Source: Ilumatobacteraceae bacterium (GTDB taxonomy: Bacteria; Actinomycetota; Acidimicrobiia; Acidimicrobiales; Ilumatobacteraceae). From it: a stretch of 6,234 nucleotides of DNA. The translations under genes and the position numbers were made by a program. A model generated the notes under the pieces. It had not been told where the DNA came from and searched no databases. It saw only the letters and a list, made by a program, of their open reading frames with translations. Location: contig JAIOXC010000079.1 in NCBI GenBank assembly GCA_021741795.1, positions 1 to 6,234 of the forward strand, given 5' to 3'. This document shows, one piece after another, positions 1-5,288 of the stretch (the stretch's first letter is position 1; each line of letters starts with the position of its first letter).

Positions 1-400
1 TAATCGTCTCTGCGTTTTCCGGATCCTTTGCAGCAGATGCACGTGGAGGGCTCATCGCCGGACCCATTGTTGCATGCATCTTCAACAGCACATCGCCGTC
101 GTGGCCAGAGAGCGTAAAGCCCCACACTGCAACCGGCTCTTCCACCGAACCGACTGTCCATGCAAATGATTCATTTTCGATGAAGTCGGTGACGATCGAA
201 GTGGTTGACCATTTGAAGTCCCCATAGGCGTTGTCACCACGAAACGTGCTGCCAAGACCGGGAGTGTCGAGCCATTCGGCTCCCTTAAATTCCCTGGAGA
301 ACTGCGCAGGAACATTGATGTCGCTGACAAACGACCACACCTTTGCCACATCAGCGACAACGGCTATTTCTACTTCGATGTAATCGGTTGGTGCACTCAT
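1..400 (-). CDS. SRPBCC (START-like) family protein, 3' end outside window
   Basis: About 133 residues are visible and the C-terminus runs off the left edge. The N-terminus (MSAPTDYIEVEIAVVADVAK, then VWSFVSDINVPAQFS) has the first beta strand and helix typical of SRPBCC/polyketide-cyclase-like proteins. It is followed by alternating strands around GSTFRGDN, FKWSTTSIVTDF and FAWTVGS. The fold forms a hydrophobic ligand cavity; members bind or convert lipids, polyketides or other small hydrophobic molecules, and the substrate cannot be told here. No signal peptide is seen, so it is probably cytoplasmic. The ATG at 400 is chosen because AGAAGGA (409-415) lies 8 bases upstream. The gene starts 62 bases after the amidohydrolase stop on the same strand, so the two are probably co-transcribed. 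The family call is fairly safe; the function is open. Confidence 0.8.
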   Translation of the reverse strand, partial: MSAPTDYIEVEIAVVADVAKVWSFVSDINVPAQFSREFKGAEWLDTPGLGSTFRGDNAYGDFKWSTTSIVTDFIENESFAWTVGSVEEPVAVWGFTLSGHDGDVLLKMHATMGPAMSPPRASAAKDPENAETI

Positions 401-408
401 GACCTGTG

Positions 409-415
409 TCCTTCT
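409..415 (-). promoter_or_regulatory. Shine-Dalgarno site of the SRPBCC gene
   Basis: On the minus strand the bases read AGAAGGA, 8 bases before the ATG at 400. Unlike the TetR and GyrI-like genes, which show no such site, this gene has a clear leader-type start, as expected for a downstream operon member. Confidence 0.7.
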
Positions 416-462
416 TTCGAGAGCAAAGAATAGATGACTCCCATGGGGAACTTCTTACTGGG

Positions 463-2286
463 TTAGGCGGCCCAGGAACACGTTGAGACATACGTCGCGA
501 TGAAACCAGCCACCTCACAAGCACAACCGTGCTCGTTCGCATCGTGAGATCGGTTTCCACTCAGAACGTGAGATACAAAACCAGTAAAATTGCTTCTCCG
601 AACAACGAACTCTGCCGGGACATCAAAAACTTTGCCATCAAACACTGTCGTCCTAATGGGAATCTTGCCGATCAACTTCGGGTCACATTCGTATGGGTCT
701 GAGTCGAGTGCCGTCAAATTTGCAATCTTGCCTACTTCAATTCTTCCGAGTTCATGTTCGCGACGCCACGAATAAGCGGCCTCAATCGTCACTGCTCGCA
801 GTGCGTCATGCACTCCAATTCTTTGGTCTGGGCCTGCAATGCGTCCAGCTGGCGTGGTTCGATTTACGGCAAATGACGCCATCAACATTGGGTCGCTTGG
901 ACACATCGGGAGATCAGAATGAAACGAAAGTGGAATATCTCGTCGAAGCACAGATGCAGAGCGCACCATCGCATCAGCCCGCTCCGGGCCAAGACCCCAA
1001 GCACTGTATTTGTCGGCAAATCCAACGGGATAGTACGGATTCGCGGACACGATTGCACCAAGACTTGCAATTCTCTCCACTTGTTTCTCTGTTGAGTTTG
1101 CAAAGTGCACGATGACTGTGCGGTGATCACTTCTTGGCTTGCGGCGTTGTGCTTCGTCAATGATGTCAAGAAGAACTTCAAGACCAAGATCTCCATTGAC
1201 GTGAATATGTATCTGCCATTCGGCATCCCAATATGTGTCAAAAACAAGTTTTAGTTGTTCGGGCTCCATCAGCCATTGACCATGATGATCTGCATCTGGC
1301 TTGCCCTCGTGGTCAAGATATGGATCCTTCATCTGCATCAATTGCGAAATGATGGCGCCGTCGGCAAAAAGTTTGACATGACGGTCGATCACTCTGACCT
1401 TGGTTCCTTTTCCAAATTCGACTTGGCTGCAAGCATCAGCCACGAACTGCTCGGGTGATAATTGCCGTAATGGTTGGGTGCGTGCTTCAACCATGAAAGT
1501 ACTTTCGAACGGCACATCGTCTTTACCGAGAATTTCTTGATAGAGATCCCACGGCTCACTTAGCCACCAGATACCGGGTTCGTTGATTGCAGTTACGCCA
1601 TTCATATGCAGATACTCAACTAATTGTTTCAATCCGATGTGAAATCTCTCTCGAGTCATGAAATGTGGCAGTAGATACTTGGCGAGAACAATCATGAACC
1701 CGTTTTCGTAAAAATGCCCACGCTCCCAATCGAGTTGTTCGCTGGCAAGTCCAAAGCCCTGGGTCAACTCGCGGGTAAGTCCAATTGCGTCAAGAGCCGC
1801 CGAATTGAGAATCCATTCATGACAGGATCTTTGCCATATTGCAGTCGGGCGATTTCCAACCATTATGTCAAGGCGTTCGCGACTGAGCGGACCATGCCAC
1901 AACGCGTGCCATCCCCACGAAAAGAGCCACTCGCCTTCTGGCAAAGTTTGGTGCGCAGCAAGTAGCCGATCGCTGTAATCGGTTTCATTCGAACACGCCA
2001 CAAATGTTCGGTGTGGCAGAACCCAGTCTTCTGGTGCGATGACTTCGGTTGTCAGCGTGGTTGCCCCAAGCATCGGGTGCAGGTGTTGATCAATGAGTCC
2101 CGGAACAAGAACCCGATCAGCGAACACATTTGACACTTCATGATCGGAGCCAACTGTGGTCAGAACTTCTTCCAGTGATCCGACGGCGAGAAACCGACCG
2201 TCTCGAATAGCTACTGCCTGCGCCGACGGGCAATCGTCGTTCATTGTGATGACACGCTTGGCCTGATAGACAACGGTCTTTGACAT
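463..2286 (-). CDS. YtcJ-type amidohydrolase (Amidohydro_3 family)
   Basis: A metal-dependent hydrolase of the amidohydrolase superfamily, expected to cleave an amide or similar bond on a small molecule; YtcJ-type members include N-substituted formamide deformylases. Counting from a GTG three bases upstream (2289), the metal-site motif GLIDQHLHP gives H69 and H71; VKLFADG (K306) follows; IHIHVNGDLG (H361, H363) and VIVHFANS (H395) supply later ligands; and FHSDLP (D459) supplies the catalytic Asp. The ending LGRIEVGKIANLTALDSDP (about 514-532) is the usual return to the small beta domain. No signal peptide is seen. About 607 residues is longer than the usual ~540; the extra is a ~50-residue C-terminal tail with HGCAC and other cysteines. 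GTG at 2289 and ATG at 2286 are both possible; ATG is chosen because a -10-like hexamer lies exactly 6 bases before it, as in the other leaderless genes here. It is followed by the SRPBCC gene. Confidence 0.88.
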   Translation of the reverse strand: MSKTVVYQAKRVITMNDDCPSAQAVAIRDGRFLAVGSLEEVLTTVGSDHEVSNVFADRVLVPGLIDQHLHPMLGATTLTTEVIAPEDWVLPHRTFVACSNETDYSDRLLAAHQTLPEGEWLFSWGWHALWHGPLSRERLDIMVGNRPTAIWQRSCHEWILNSAALDAIGLTRELTQGFGLASEQLDWERGHFYENGFMIVLAKYLLPHFMTRERFHIGLKQLVEYLHMNGVTAINEPGIWWLSEPWDLYQEILGKDDVPFESTFMVEARTQPLRQLSPEQFVADACSQVEFGKGTKVRVIDRHVKLFADGAIISQLMQMKDPYLDHEGKPDADHHGQWLMEPEQLKLVFDTYWDAEWQIHIHVNGDLGLEVLLDIIDEAQRRKPRSDHRTVIVHFANSTEKQVERIASLGAIVSANPYYPVGFADKYSAWGLGPERADAMVRSASVLRRDIPLSFHSDLPMCPSDPMLMASFAVNRTTPAGRIAGPDQRIGVHDALRAVTIEAAYSWRREHELGRIEVGKIANLTALDSDPYECDPKLIGKIPIRTTVFDGKVFDVPAEFVVRRSNFTGFVSHVLSGNRSHDANEHGCACEVAGFIATYVSTCSWAA

Positions 2287-2292
2287 CACCGA

Positions 2293-2298
2293 ATCGTA
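2293..2298 (-). promoter_or_regulatory. Possible -10 element for a leaderless amidohydrolase transcript
   Basis: On the minus strand the hexamer TACGAT (4 of 6 to TATAAT) ends 6 bases before the ATG at 2286. The same 6-base gap is seen before the TetR and GyrI-like starts. No convincing -35 is visible at 16-18 bases, and no ribosome binding site exists. This is weak evidence by itself. Confidence 0.35.
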
Positions 2299-2336
2299 AT
2301 CCGTACAACAACCTGCCAGATAAACAGAATTAGCAG

Positions 2337-2519
2337 TTAACCGCGCTTTAGGTCAGTAACTACTCCGCCACTGACGCGAACGAGTTCATTTGGCGCAATT
2401 GCAAAGTTGTCGTTCCACGTTCCCGCAGCAGCCCACACCTCGTCGTACTGCAACAAGTCCGGATCAACGAACACACGCAGTTGAGTTGTATGACCAAAGG
2501 GAGGCACGCCACTATTGGT
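2337..2519 (-). pseudogene. Fragment A: C-terminal 60 codons of a YbaK/EbsC-type gene
   Basis: Read on the minus strand from 2519, the frame gives TNSGVPPFGH, then a segment containing VFVDPDLLQYDEVWAAAGTW, and ends VSGGVVTDLKRG with TAA at 2337-2339. This matches the C-terminal third of YbaK/EbsC (aminoacyl-tRNA deacylase, tRNA_edit) proteins: the GG-x-x-P-x-G loop, the ID/VDxxL strand, the GT/GG turn and the final LKR-type helix. Intact members have about 155-165 residues, so the N-terminal two thirds is missing. A TAA is in frame at 2520-2522 and no start is present, so it is not expected to be translated. It is the most changed of the three copies: the Gly of the NGG loop is Ser, and the last 21 codons differ at about a third of their bases from fragment C. 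The amidohydrolase start lies about 50 bases beyond its stop. Confidence 0.82.
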
Positions 2520-2522
2520 TTA
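2403..2522 (-). repeat. Conserved block of the ybaK-end repeat, copy A
   Basis: These 120 bases match 3213-3334 and 5170-5291 with only three substitutions (at 2484, 2489 and 2513). Immediately to the left, identity to copy C drops to about two thirds. The right edge of similarity is the TTA at 2520-2522; beyond it the sequence (GGAAACTC) no longer follows copies B and C. The block is in direct orientation with the other two. Confidence 0.88.
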
Positions 2523-2541
2523 GGAAACTCAACGCTCTATT

Positions 2542-2567
2542 TCCGGCTTATAGGGCGACTCTTCTTG
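2542..2567 (+). repeat. Left direct repeat flanking the GyrI-like gene
   Basis: CGGCTTATAGGGCGAC (2544-2559) recurs exactly at 3080-3095, on the other side of the GyrI-like gene. Allowing three mismatches, the match covers 26 bases (23 identical). The left copy ends at the -35 region of the gene's putative promoter. It could mark the edges of a small inserted cassette or be a paired protein-binding site. Confidence 0.75.
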
Positions 2568-2593
2568 TAATTTCATGGATTTTAAATTAATGT
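2565..2593 (+). promoter_or_regulatory. Putative promoter of the GyrI-like gene (leaderless)
   Basis: TTGTAA (2565-2570, 4 of 6 to TTGACA) and TAATGT (2588-2593) are separated by 17 bases. The -10 hexamer ends 6 bases before the ATG at 2600, which would place the transcription start on or next to the start codon. No ribosome binding site lies upstream, so a leaderless mRNA is the simplest reading. Confidence 0.55.
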
Positions 2594-2599
2594 TGCATT

Positions 2600-3073
2600 A
2601 TGTCAGAAATAATTAATATTCCAGGCGGCAAAATTGTCGGAGTTCGTACATCTGTTTTCACGATTTTTAATCAAGATAAGTACGACCCCAAAGCCATTCC
2701 GACCGCCTGGCAAGAGTTCTTTGCGAAGTCTGCTGGTTTAGAAGTCGCAAAATCCGAAACTTTCTATGGTGCTTCAATTCCTAGCATGTCCATGGACAAA
2801 CCAATGGAATACTTTGCTGGGGCTCTAGTCAATTCTGATGCTGCAGTTCCTTCAGGAATGGAGAGCGTTGAGATTCCACAAGGAGCGTATCTTGCAGTCG
2901 AACACTTAGGGCCAATAACAGATATCGCAGCTTCTTATCAAAAGGCGTACATGGATGCGCTCGTGGCATCAGGCAAGGAAATGCGTACTGCGCCGCACCT
3001 TGAGATTTATAACCCAGCGCTCAACCCCATGGCTGATGATTATCAAATGACTATCGGCGTACCAATAAATTAG
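2600..3073 (+). CDS. GyrI-like small-molecule-binding domain protein
   Basis: A 157-residue, stand-alone GyrI-like (AraC effector-binding/SOUL-type) domain. Visible hallmarks are AIPTAWQEFF (32-41), the strand YFAGALV (71-77), VEIPQGAYLAVEHLGP (90-105; the IPxGxYxxxxHxG pattern) and the C-terminal LEIYNP with E135 in the position of the conserved ligand-pocket glutamate. Such domains bind hydrophobic or cationic small molecules; relatives act as effector domains, as gyrase-interacting proteins or as hydrolases of strained compounds. No DNA-binding domain is fused, so it is not a regulator by itself. It stands alone on the plus strand between fragments A and B, closely flanked by 26-base imperfect direct repeats. 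Parts are more AT-rich than neighbours (23 of 60 G+C at 2641-2700, against 40 of 60 at 4501-4560 in the TetR gene). ATG at 2600 has no ribosome binding site; a leaderless promoter fits. Confidence 0.82.
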   Translation: MSEIINIPGGKIVGVRTSVFTIFNQDKYDPKAIPTAWQEFFAKSAGLEVAKSETFYGASIPSMSMDKPMEYFAGALVNSDAAVPSGMESVEIPQGAYLAVEHLGPITDIAASYQKAYMDALVASGKEMRTAPHLEIYNPALNPMADDYQMTIGVPIN

Positions 3074-3077
3074 AACA

Positions 3078-3103
3078 TTCGGCTTATAGGGCGACACTTC
3101 GTG
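3078..3103 (+). repeat. Right direct repeat flanking the GyrI-like gene
   Basis: The repeat starts 4 bases after the GyrI-like stop codon. The exact 16-base core is at 3080-3095; mismatches with the left copy are at 3079, 3096 and 3101. The two copies are 536 bases apart. Between here and fragment B (3104-3151) nothing recognisable is seen. Confidence 0.75.
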
Positions 3104-3151
3104 AACTCCTCCCCACCCAGATGATGACAGAGCCTCAGAACACCCCAAGCT

Positions 3152-3331
3152 TTAGCGTTTTAGGTCGGTGACGACGCCACCGGCGACACGAACAATGTCA
3201 GTAGGTGCTGCACCAAAGTTGTCGTTCCACGTTCCCGCAGCAGCCCACACCTCGTCGTACTGCAACAAGTCCGGATCAACGAACACACGCAGTTGGGTTG
3301 CATGACCAAAGGGAGGCACGCCACCATTGGT
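3152..3331 (-). pseudogene. Fragment B: C-terminal 59 codons of a YbaK/EbsC-type gene
   Basis: Minus-strand frame from 3331: TNGGVPPFGHATQLR, then the block containing DPDLLQYDEVWAAAGTW, ending RVAGGVVTDLKR with TAA at 3152-3154. It carries the C-terminal GGxxPxG loop and following strands of the YbaK/EbsC tRNA-editing domain, without the N-terminal part. A TAA (3332-3334) stands in frame directly before the first matching codon. The first 132 bases from the truncation side (3210-3341) equal fragment C exactly; the final 55 bases before the stop differ from C at 11 positions, changing only one residue (Thr against Ala). The SDR gene ends 28 bases to the right on the same strand, but the frame is not fused to it. 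Not expected to be functional alone. Confidence 0.85.
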
Positions 3332-3341
3332 TTAAGCAACC
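3210..3341 (-). repeat. Conserved block of the ybaK-end repeat, copy B
   Basis: These 132 bases are identical to 5167-5298 and match copy A (2403-2522) with three substitutions over the shared part. Similarity to C extends 10 bases beyond the last YbaK codon (TTAAGCAACC, 3332-3341) and then stops. Confidence 0.92.
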
Positions 3342-3354
3342 TAAGCAAAGCGGT

Positions 3355-3377
3355 AAGCACTGTCTTGCCTAGTGCTT
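3355..3377 (-). terminator. Hairpin over the stop codon of the SDR gene
   Basis: AAGCACT (3355-3361) and AGTGCTT (3371-3377) form a perfect 7-base inverted repeat with a 9-base loop that contains the SDR stop codon. No run of T follows on the minus strand, so it is not a classical intrinsic terminator; it may protect the mRNA 3' end or be incidental. Confidence 0.3.
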
Positions 3378-4292
3378 GTGTGATCGCCACCAGTCAATCG
3401 TTTCCAACAATGACTCGTTGAGTGCAGTTGCGTGATCTCCAAATGTTGACGCGTAGTCAGAATGATCAACAACAAAGTCTTCCTTGAACTCGTACAGCAC
3501 CTCTGGAAGCTCGCGCGCAGCGGGAATAAACAGTCCGCCAATCTTCATCATCACCAAACCAAGGTTCTTTGACTGAGGTTTGACTCCAGCAATTGCAGCT
3601 GCCATTTCAAGAAACTTCCTGTTGCTCACTGCCGGCGCATTTGGCACGTGCCATGCACGTCCGAGTGAACGCTCATCAAGCGCAAGACGAACCAATGCCT
3701 CCCCGAAATCTTTTACATACGTGTAGGAGTGAAGGGCATCAGGATTTCCCATGACTTCAGCCTTCTTTCCTGCAATCAGCGGAAGGAAAAAACGATCCCC
3801 CACTGCAGATCCCTCTGCATACGGTCCGAAGAAGTCTGATGCGCGACCCGCAGTCACCTTCAATCGTCCTGCTTTTGATTCAGATTCCAGTGATCGCCAC
3901 ATGTCGGAACGCACTTTTCCTTTTCGTCCTGTCGCCACCAATGGAAGCGACTCGGACATTGGCCCCTTGACTGGCCCGTATCCGTAAAGATTTTCAACTG
4001 CGACAAGCACTGCGTCTGAATCACGCACTGCACGAACAATGCTGTCCTGCATCGCCGGAAACTCTTCTGGCCATCTGTGATACTCCGGCTGTGAGGCTTG
4101 GTAGACAGCATCAACACCAGTGAAAATTTCTTTCAGACGATCCGAGTCAAGAACGCTTGCCGCAATAGAACGTGCGCCAGGAACTTCGGTTCCAGACCTA
4201 CTCACAACAGTGACGTCAATCTGGCGTGAAACGAGCGATTGCACAACTGCGCGACCAACTGGACCTGCGCCAAGAACTACATGATTCGACAT
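3369..4292 (-). CDS. NAD(P)-binding SDR-type oxidoreductase (epimerase/dehydratase-like)
   Basis: A 307-residue cytoplasmic protein with an N-terminal Rossmann fold: MSNHVVLGAGPVG holds the GxGxxG dinucleotide motif (G8, G10, G13), and VVSRSG ends the second strand. AVYQASQPEYHRW (62-74) and LVAVENLYGYGP (96-107) are typical of NAD-dependent epimerase/dehydratase-like, extended or atypical SDRs. The usual YxxxK active site is absent; GRKGKVRSDM (122-131) occupies that place, followed by GRASDFFGP (149-157). The substrate is unknown and it may not be a classical dehydrogenase. The start at 4292 is preferred to one 30 bases upstream because AAGGGAG lies 5 bases before it. It diverges from the TetR gene, and its putative promoter overlaps two operator-like palindromes, so TetR control is likely. 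It ends 28 bases before fragment B. Confidence 0.85.
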   Translation of the reverse strand: MSNHVVLGAGPVGRAVVQSLVSRQIDVTVVSRSGTEVPGARSIAASVLDSDRLKEIFTGVDAVYQASQPEYHRWPEEFPAMQDSIVRAVRDSDAVLVAVENLYGYGPVKGPMSESLPLVATGRKGKVRSDMWRSLESESKAGRLKVTAGRASDFFGPYAEGSAVGDRFFLPLIAGKKAEVMGNPDALHSYTYVKDFGEALVRLALDERSLGRAWHVPNAPAVSNRKFLEMAAAIAGVKPQSKNLGLVMMKIGGLFIPAARELPEVLYEFKEDFVVDHSDYASTFGDHATALNESLLETIDWWRSHKH

Positions 4293-4297
4293 AAATT

Positions 4298-4304
4298 CTC
4301 CCTT
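4298..4304 (-). promoter_or_regulatory. Shine-Dalgarno site deciding the SDR start
   Basis: AAGGGAG on the minus strand, 5 bases before ATG 4292. It favours the 307-residue protein beginning MSNHVVLGAG, which puts the Rossmann GxGxxG at the usual distance from the N-terminus. Confidence 0.75.
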
Positions 4305-4334
4305 GTGTTTGGCTCTCAGCACATTGCACTTACG

Positions 4335-4350
4335 AGAGCAGTGCTCACAT
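4335..4350. promoter_or_regulatory. Operator-like site 1 (TetR-type palindrome)
   Basis: AGAGCAGTGCTCACAT contains the perfect palindrome GAGCA-G-TGCTC (4336-4346) and recurs identically 40 bases to the right. It overlaps the putative -10 of the SDR gene (4347-4352). Position, symmetry and duplication between a TetR gene and its divergent partner suggest the TetR binding site. Confidence 0.65.
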
Positions 4351-4375
4351 TACAGATACGCCCGTCCCAAAGCAA
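4347..4375 (-). promoter_or_regulatory. Putative promoter of the SDR gene
   Basis: On the minus strand TTGCTT (4370-4375) and TAATGT (4347-4352) are 17 bases apart. Transcription would start near 4340, giving a leader of about 50 bases that contains the AAGGGAG site. The -10 overlaps operator 1 and the -35 touches operator 2. Confidence 0.5.
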
Positions 4376-4390
4376 GAGCAGTGCTCACAT
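4375..4390. promoter_or_regulatory. Operator-like site 2 (TetR-type palindrome)
   Basis: Identical 16 bases to site 1, with GAGCA-G-TGCTC at 4376-4386. The centre-to-centre distance of 40 bases is nearly four helical turns, so both sites face the same side of the DNA. It covers the putative tetR -35 (4384-4389) and abuts the SDR -35. Confidence 0.65.
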
Positions 4391-4412
4391 ATCCATCGAG
4401 TGCTCGTAGAAT
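4384..4412 (+). promoter_or_regulatory. Putative leaderless promoter of the TetR gene
   Basis: CTCACA (4384-4389, 4 of 6 to the -35 consensus) and TAGAAT (4407-4412, 5 of 6 to TATAAT) are 17 bases apart. TAGAAT ends 6 bases before ATG 4419 and no ribosome binding site is present, so the transcript probably begins at the start codon. A further short palindrome, CGAG-TG-CTCG (4397-4406), sits in the spacer. Confidence 0.6.
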
Positions 4413-4418
4413 CTGCAT

Positions 4419-5105
4419 ATGACCGGCATTCGCGCCAAGGCTCGCCTCGAGACCACAACCGAGATTAAGCGTCTGGCCCGAGAGCAGATTGCGAGCAAGG
4501 GAGCGGCGAACCTGTCCCTTCGCGAGATTGCGCGAGAGATGGGCGTGGCAAGCTCGGCTCTGTATCGATACTTCGCTAGTCGGGACCAACTACTCACGGT
4601 TCTGATTATTGAGAGCTACGACGACATTGGTGGCATGGTCGAACGTGCAGATGCAAATTGTTCACGCGATGATTTGGTCGGAAGATGGCGTGCGGTTTCA
4701 CAGTCTCTTCGAACCTGGGCTATCACGAATCCTTCCGACTATGGCTTGATCTTCGGAACACCGGTCCCTGGATACGAGGCCCCAACCGACACGATCGCTC
4801 CTGCACTGCGATACACCAATGTTTTGTTACATCTACTCGCCGATGCACAAGCAGCGGGCTGCAAGCCTCTCATCACCGTTCCCACAACAAAGGGTGTGTC
4901 ACGGGAATACAAACGCGTGCGAGCAAACCTCGAGATCAAACTTACGGATGAAATGATCCTCGCCGGACTCGCTGCTTGGGCTGCACTATTCGGAGCAATC
5001 AGCTTCGAATTGTTTGGTCATGTCGACACAGTGTTTACAGATCCTGAAGCACACTTCAGGGCTCTCACCGACATGCTCGGCACCCAGATGCTTGGAATGA
5101 AGTAA
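4419..5105 (+). CDS. TetR-family transcriptional regulator (WHG-type C-terminal domain)
   Basis: A 228-residue cytoplasmic DNA-binding protein. The N-terminal helix-turn-helix is clear: SLREIAREMGVASSALYRYF (33-52), with YRYF and the following RDQLL typical of TetR repressors. The remainder is helical and forms the ligand-binding and dimer domain; W187-x4-G192 and SFELFGH (195-201) resemble the TetR C-terminal WHG-type domain common in actinobacteria. The ligand is unknown. It diverges from the SDR gene over two identical palindromes that overlap both putative promoters, so it probably represses itself and the SDR until a ligand is bound. ATG at 4419 has no ribosome binding site and lies 6 bases after TAGAAT, suggesting a leaderless message. 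The TAA stop (5103-5105) directly abuts the stop codon of fragment C on the other strand. Confidence 0.9.
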   Translation: MTGIRAKARLETTTEIKRLAREQIASKGAANLSLREIAREMGVASSALYRYFASRDQLLTVLIIESYDDIGGMVERADANCSRDDLVGRWRAVSQSLRTWAITNPSDYGLIFGTPVPGYEAPTDTIAPALRYTNVLLHLLADAQAAGCKPLITVPTTKGVSREYKRVRANLEIKLTDEMILAGLAAWAALFGAISFELFGHVDTVFTDPEAHFRALTDMLGTQMLGMK

Positions 5106-5288
5106 TCAGGCGCGCTTCAGGTCGGTGACTACTCCGCCAGCAACACGAACAATGTCCGCCGGTGCAGCACCAAAGTTGTCGTTCCACGTTCCCGCAGCAG
5201 CCCACACCTCGTCGTACTGCAACAAGTCCGGATCAACGAACACACGCAGTTGGGTTGCATGACCAAAGGGAGGCACGCCACCATTGGT
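5106..5288 (-). pseudogene. Fragment C: C-terminal 60 codons of a YbaK/EbsC-type gene
   Basis: Minus-strand frame from 5288: TNGGVPPFGHATQLR, then the block containing DPDLLQYDEVWAAAGTW, ending RVAGGVVTDLKRA with TGA at 5106-5108. It holds the GGxxPxG loop and C-terminal strands of the YbaK/EbsC aminoacyl-tRNA deacylase domain and lacks the upstream ~100 codons. TAA (5289-5291) precedes the first matching codon in frame. The reading frame is intact, without stop or shift, which suggests it was recently part of a working gene. It is tail to tail with the TetR gene without one spare base, and the alcohol dehydrogenase ends about 30 bases to its right. A functional small peptide is not excluded, but no start or ribosome binding site is seen. 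Confidence 0.87.

Noticed and set aside
462..468. GTTAGGC, which fits the integron attC R' consensus
   Set aside because: No partner RYYYAAC box is seen at a suitable distance, it overlaps the amidohydrolase stop codon, and the genes here are in both orientations with no integron integrase. The ybaK-end repeats also lack the attC fold pattern.
458..475. CTGGG/CCCAG inverted repeat over the amidohydrolase stop codon
   Set aside because: The stem is only 5 bases and no T run follows on the coding strand; it is more likely incidental, and the SRPBCC gene downstream is probably co-transcribed.
2390..2590. Plus-strand open frame with QSCRSTFPQQPTPRRTATS, seen again from 5162
   Set aside because: The shared peptide is only the antisense reading of the repeated YbaK block; it has no ribosome binding site and no family resemblance.
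3160..3390. Minus-strand open frame of 76 codons over fragment B
   Set aside because: It is in a different frame from the conserved YbaK reading and starts inside the SDR gene end.
4293..4322. Ten-codon N-terminal extension of the SDR gene
   Set aside because: The extension (MLRAKHKGEF) covers the ribosome binding site AAGGGAG and would displace the Rossmann motif from its usual N-terminal position.
5106..5288. The repeats as a CRISPR array or insertion sequences
   Set aside because: There are only three copies with gene-sized, unequal spacing, no terminal inverted repeats and no transposase; the repeat is a recognisable protein-coding end.
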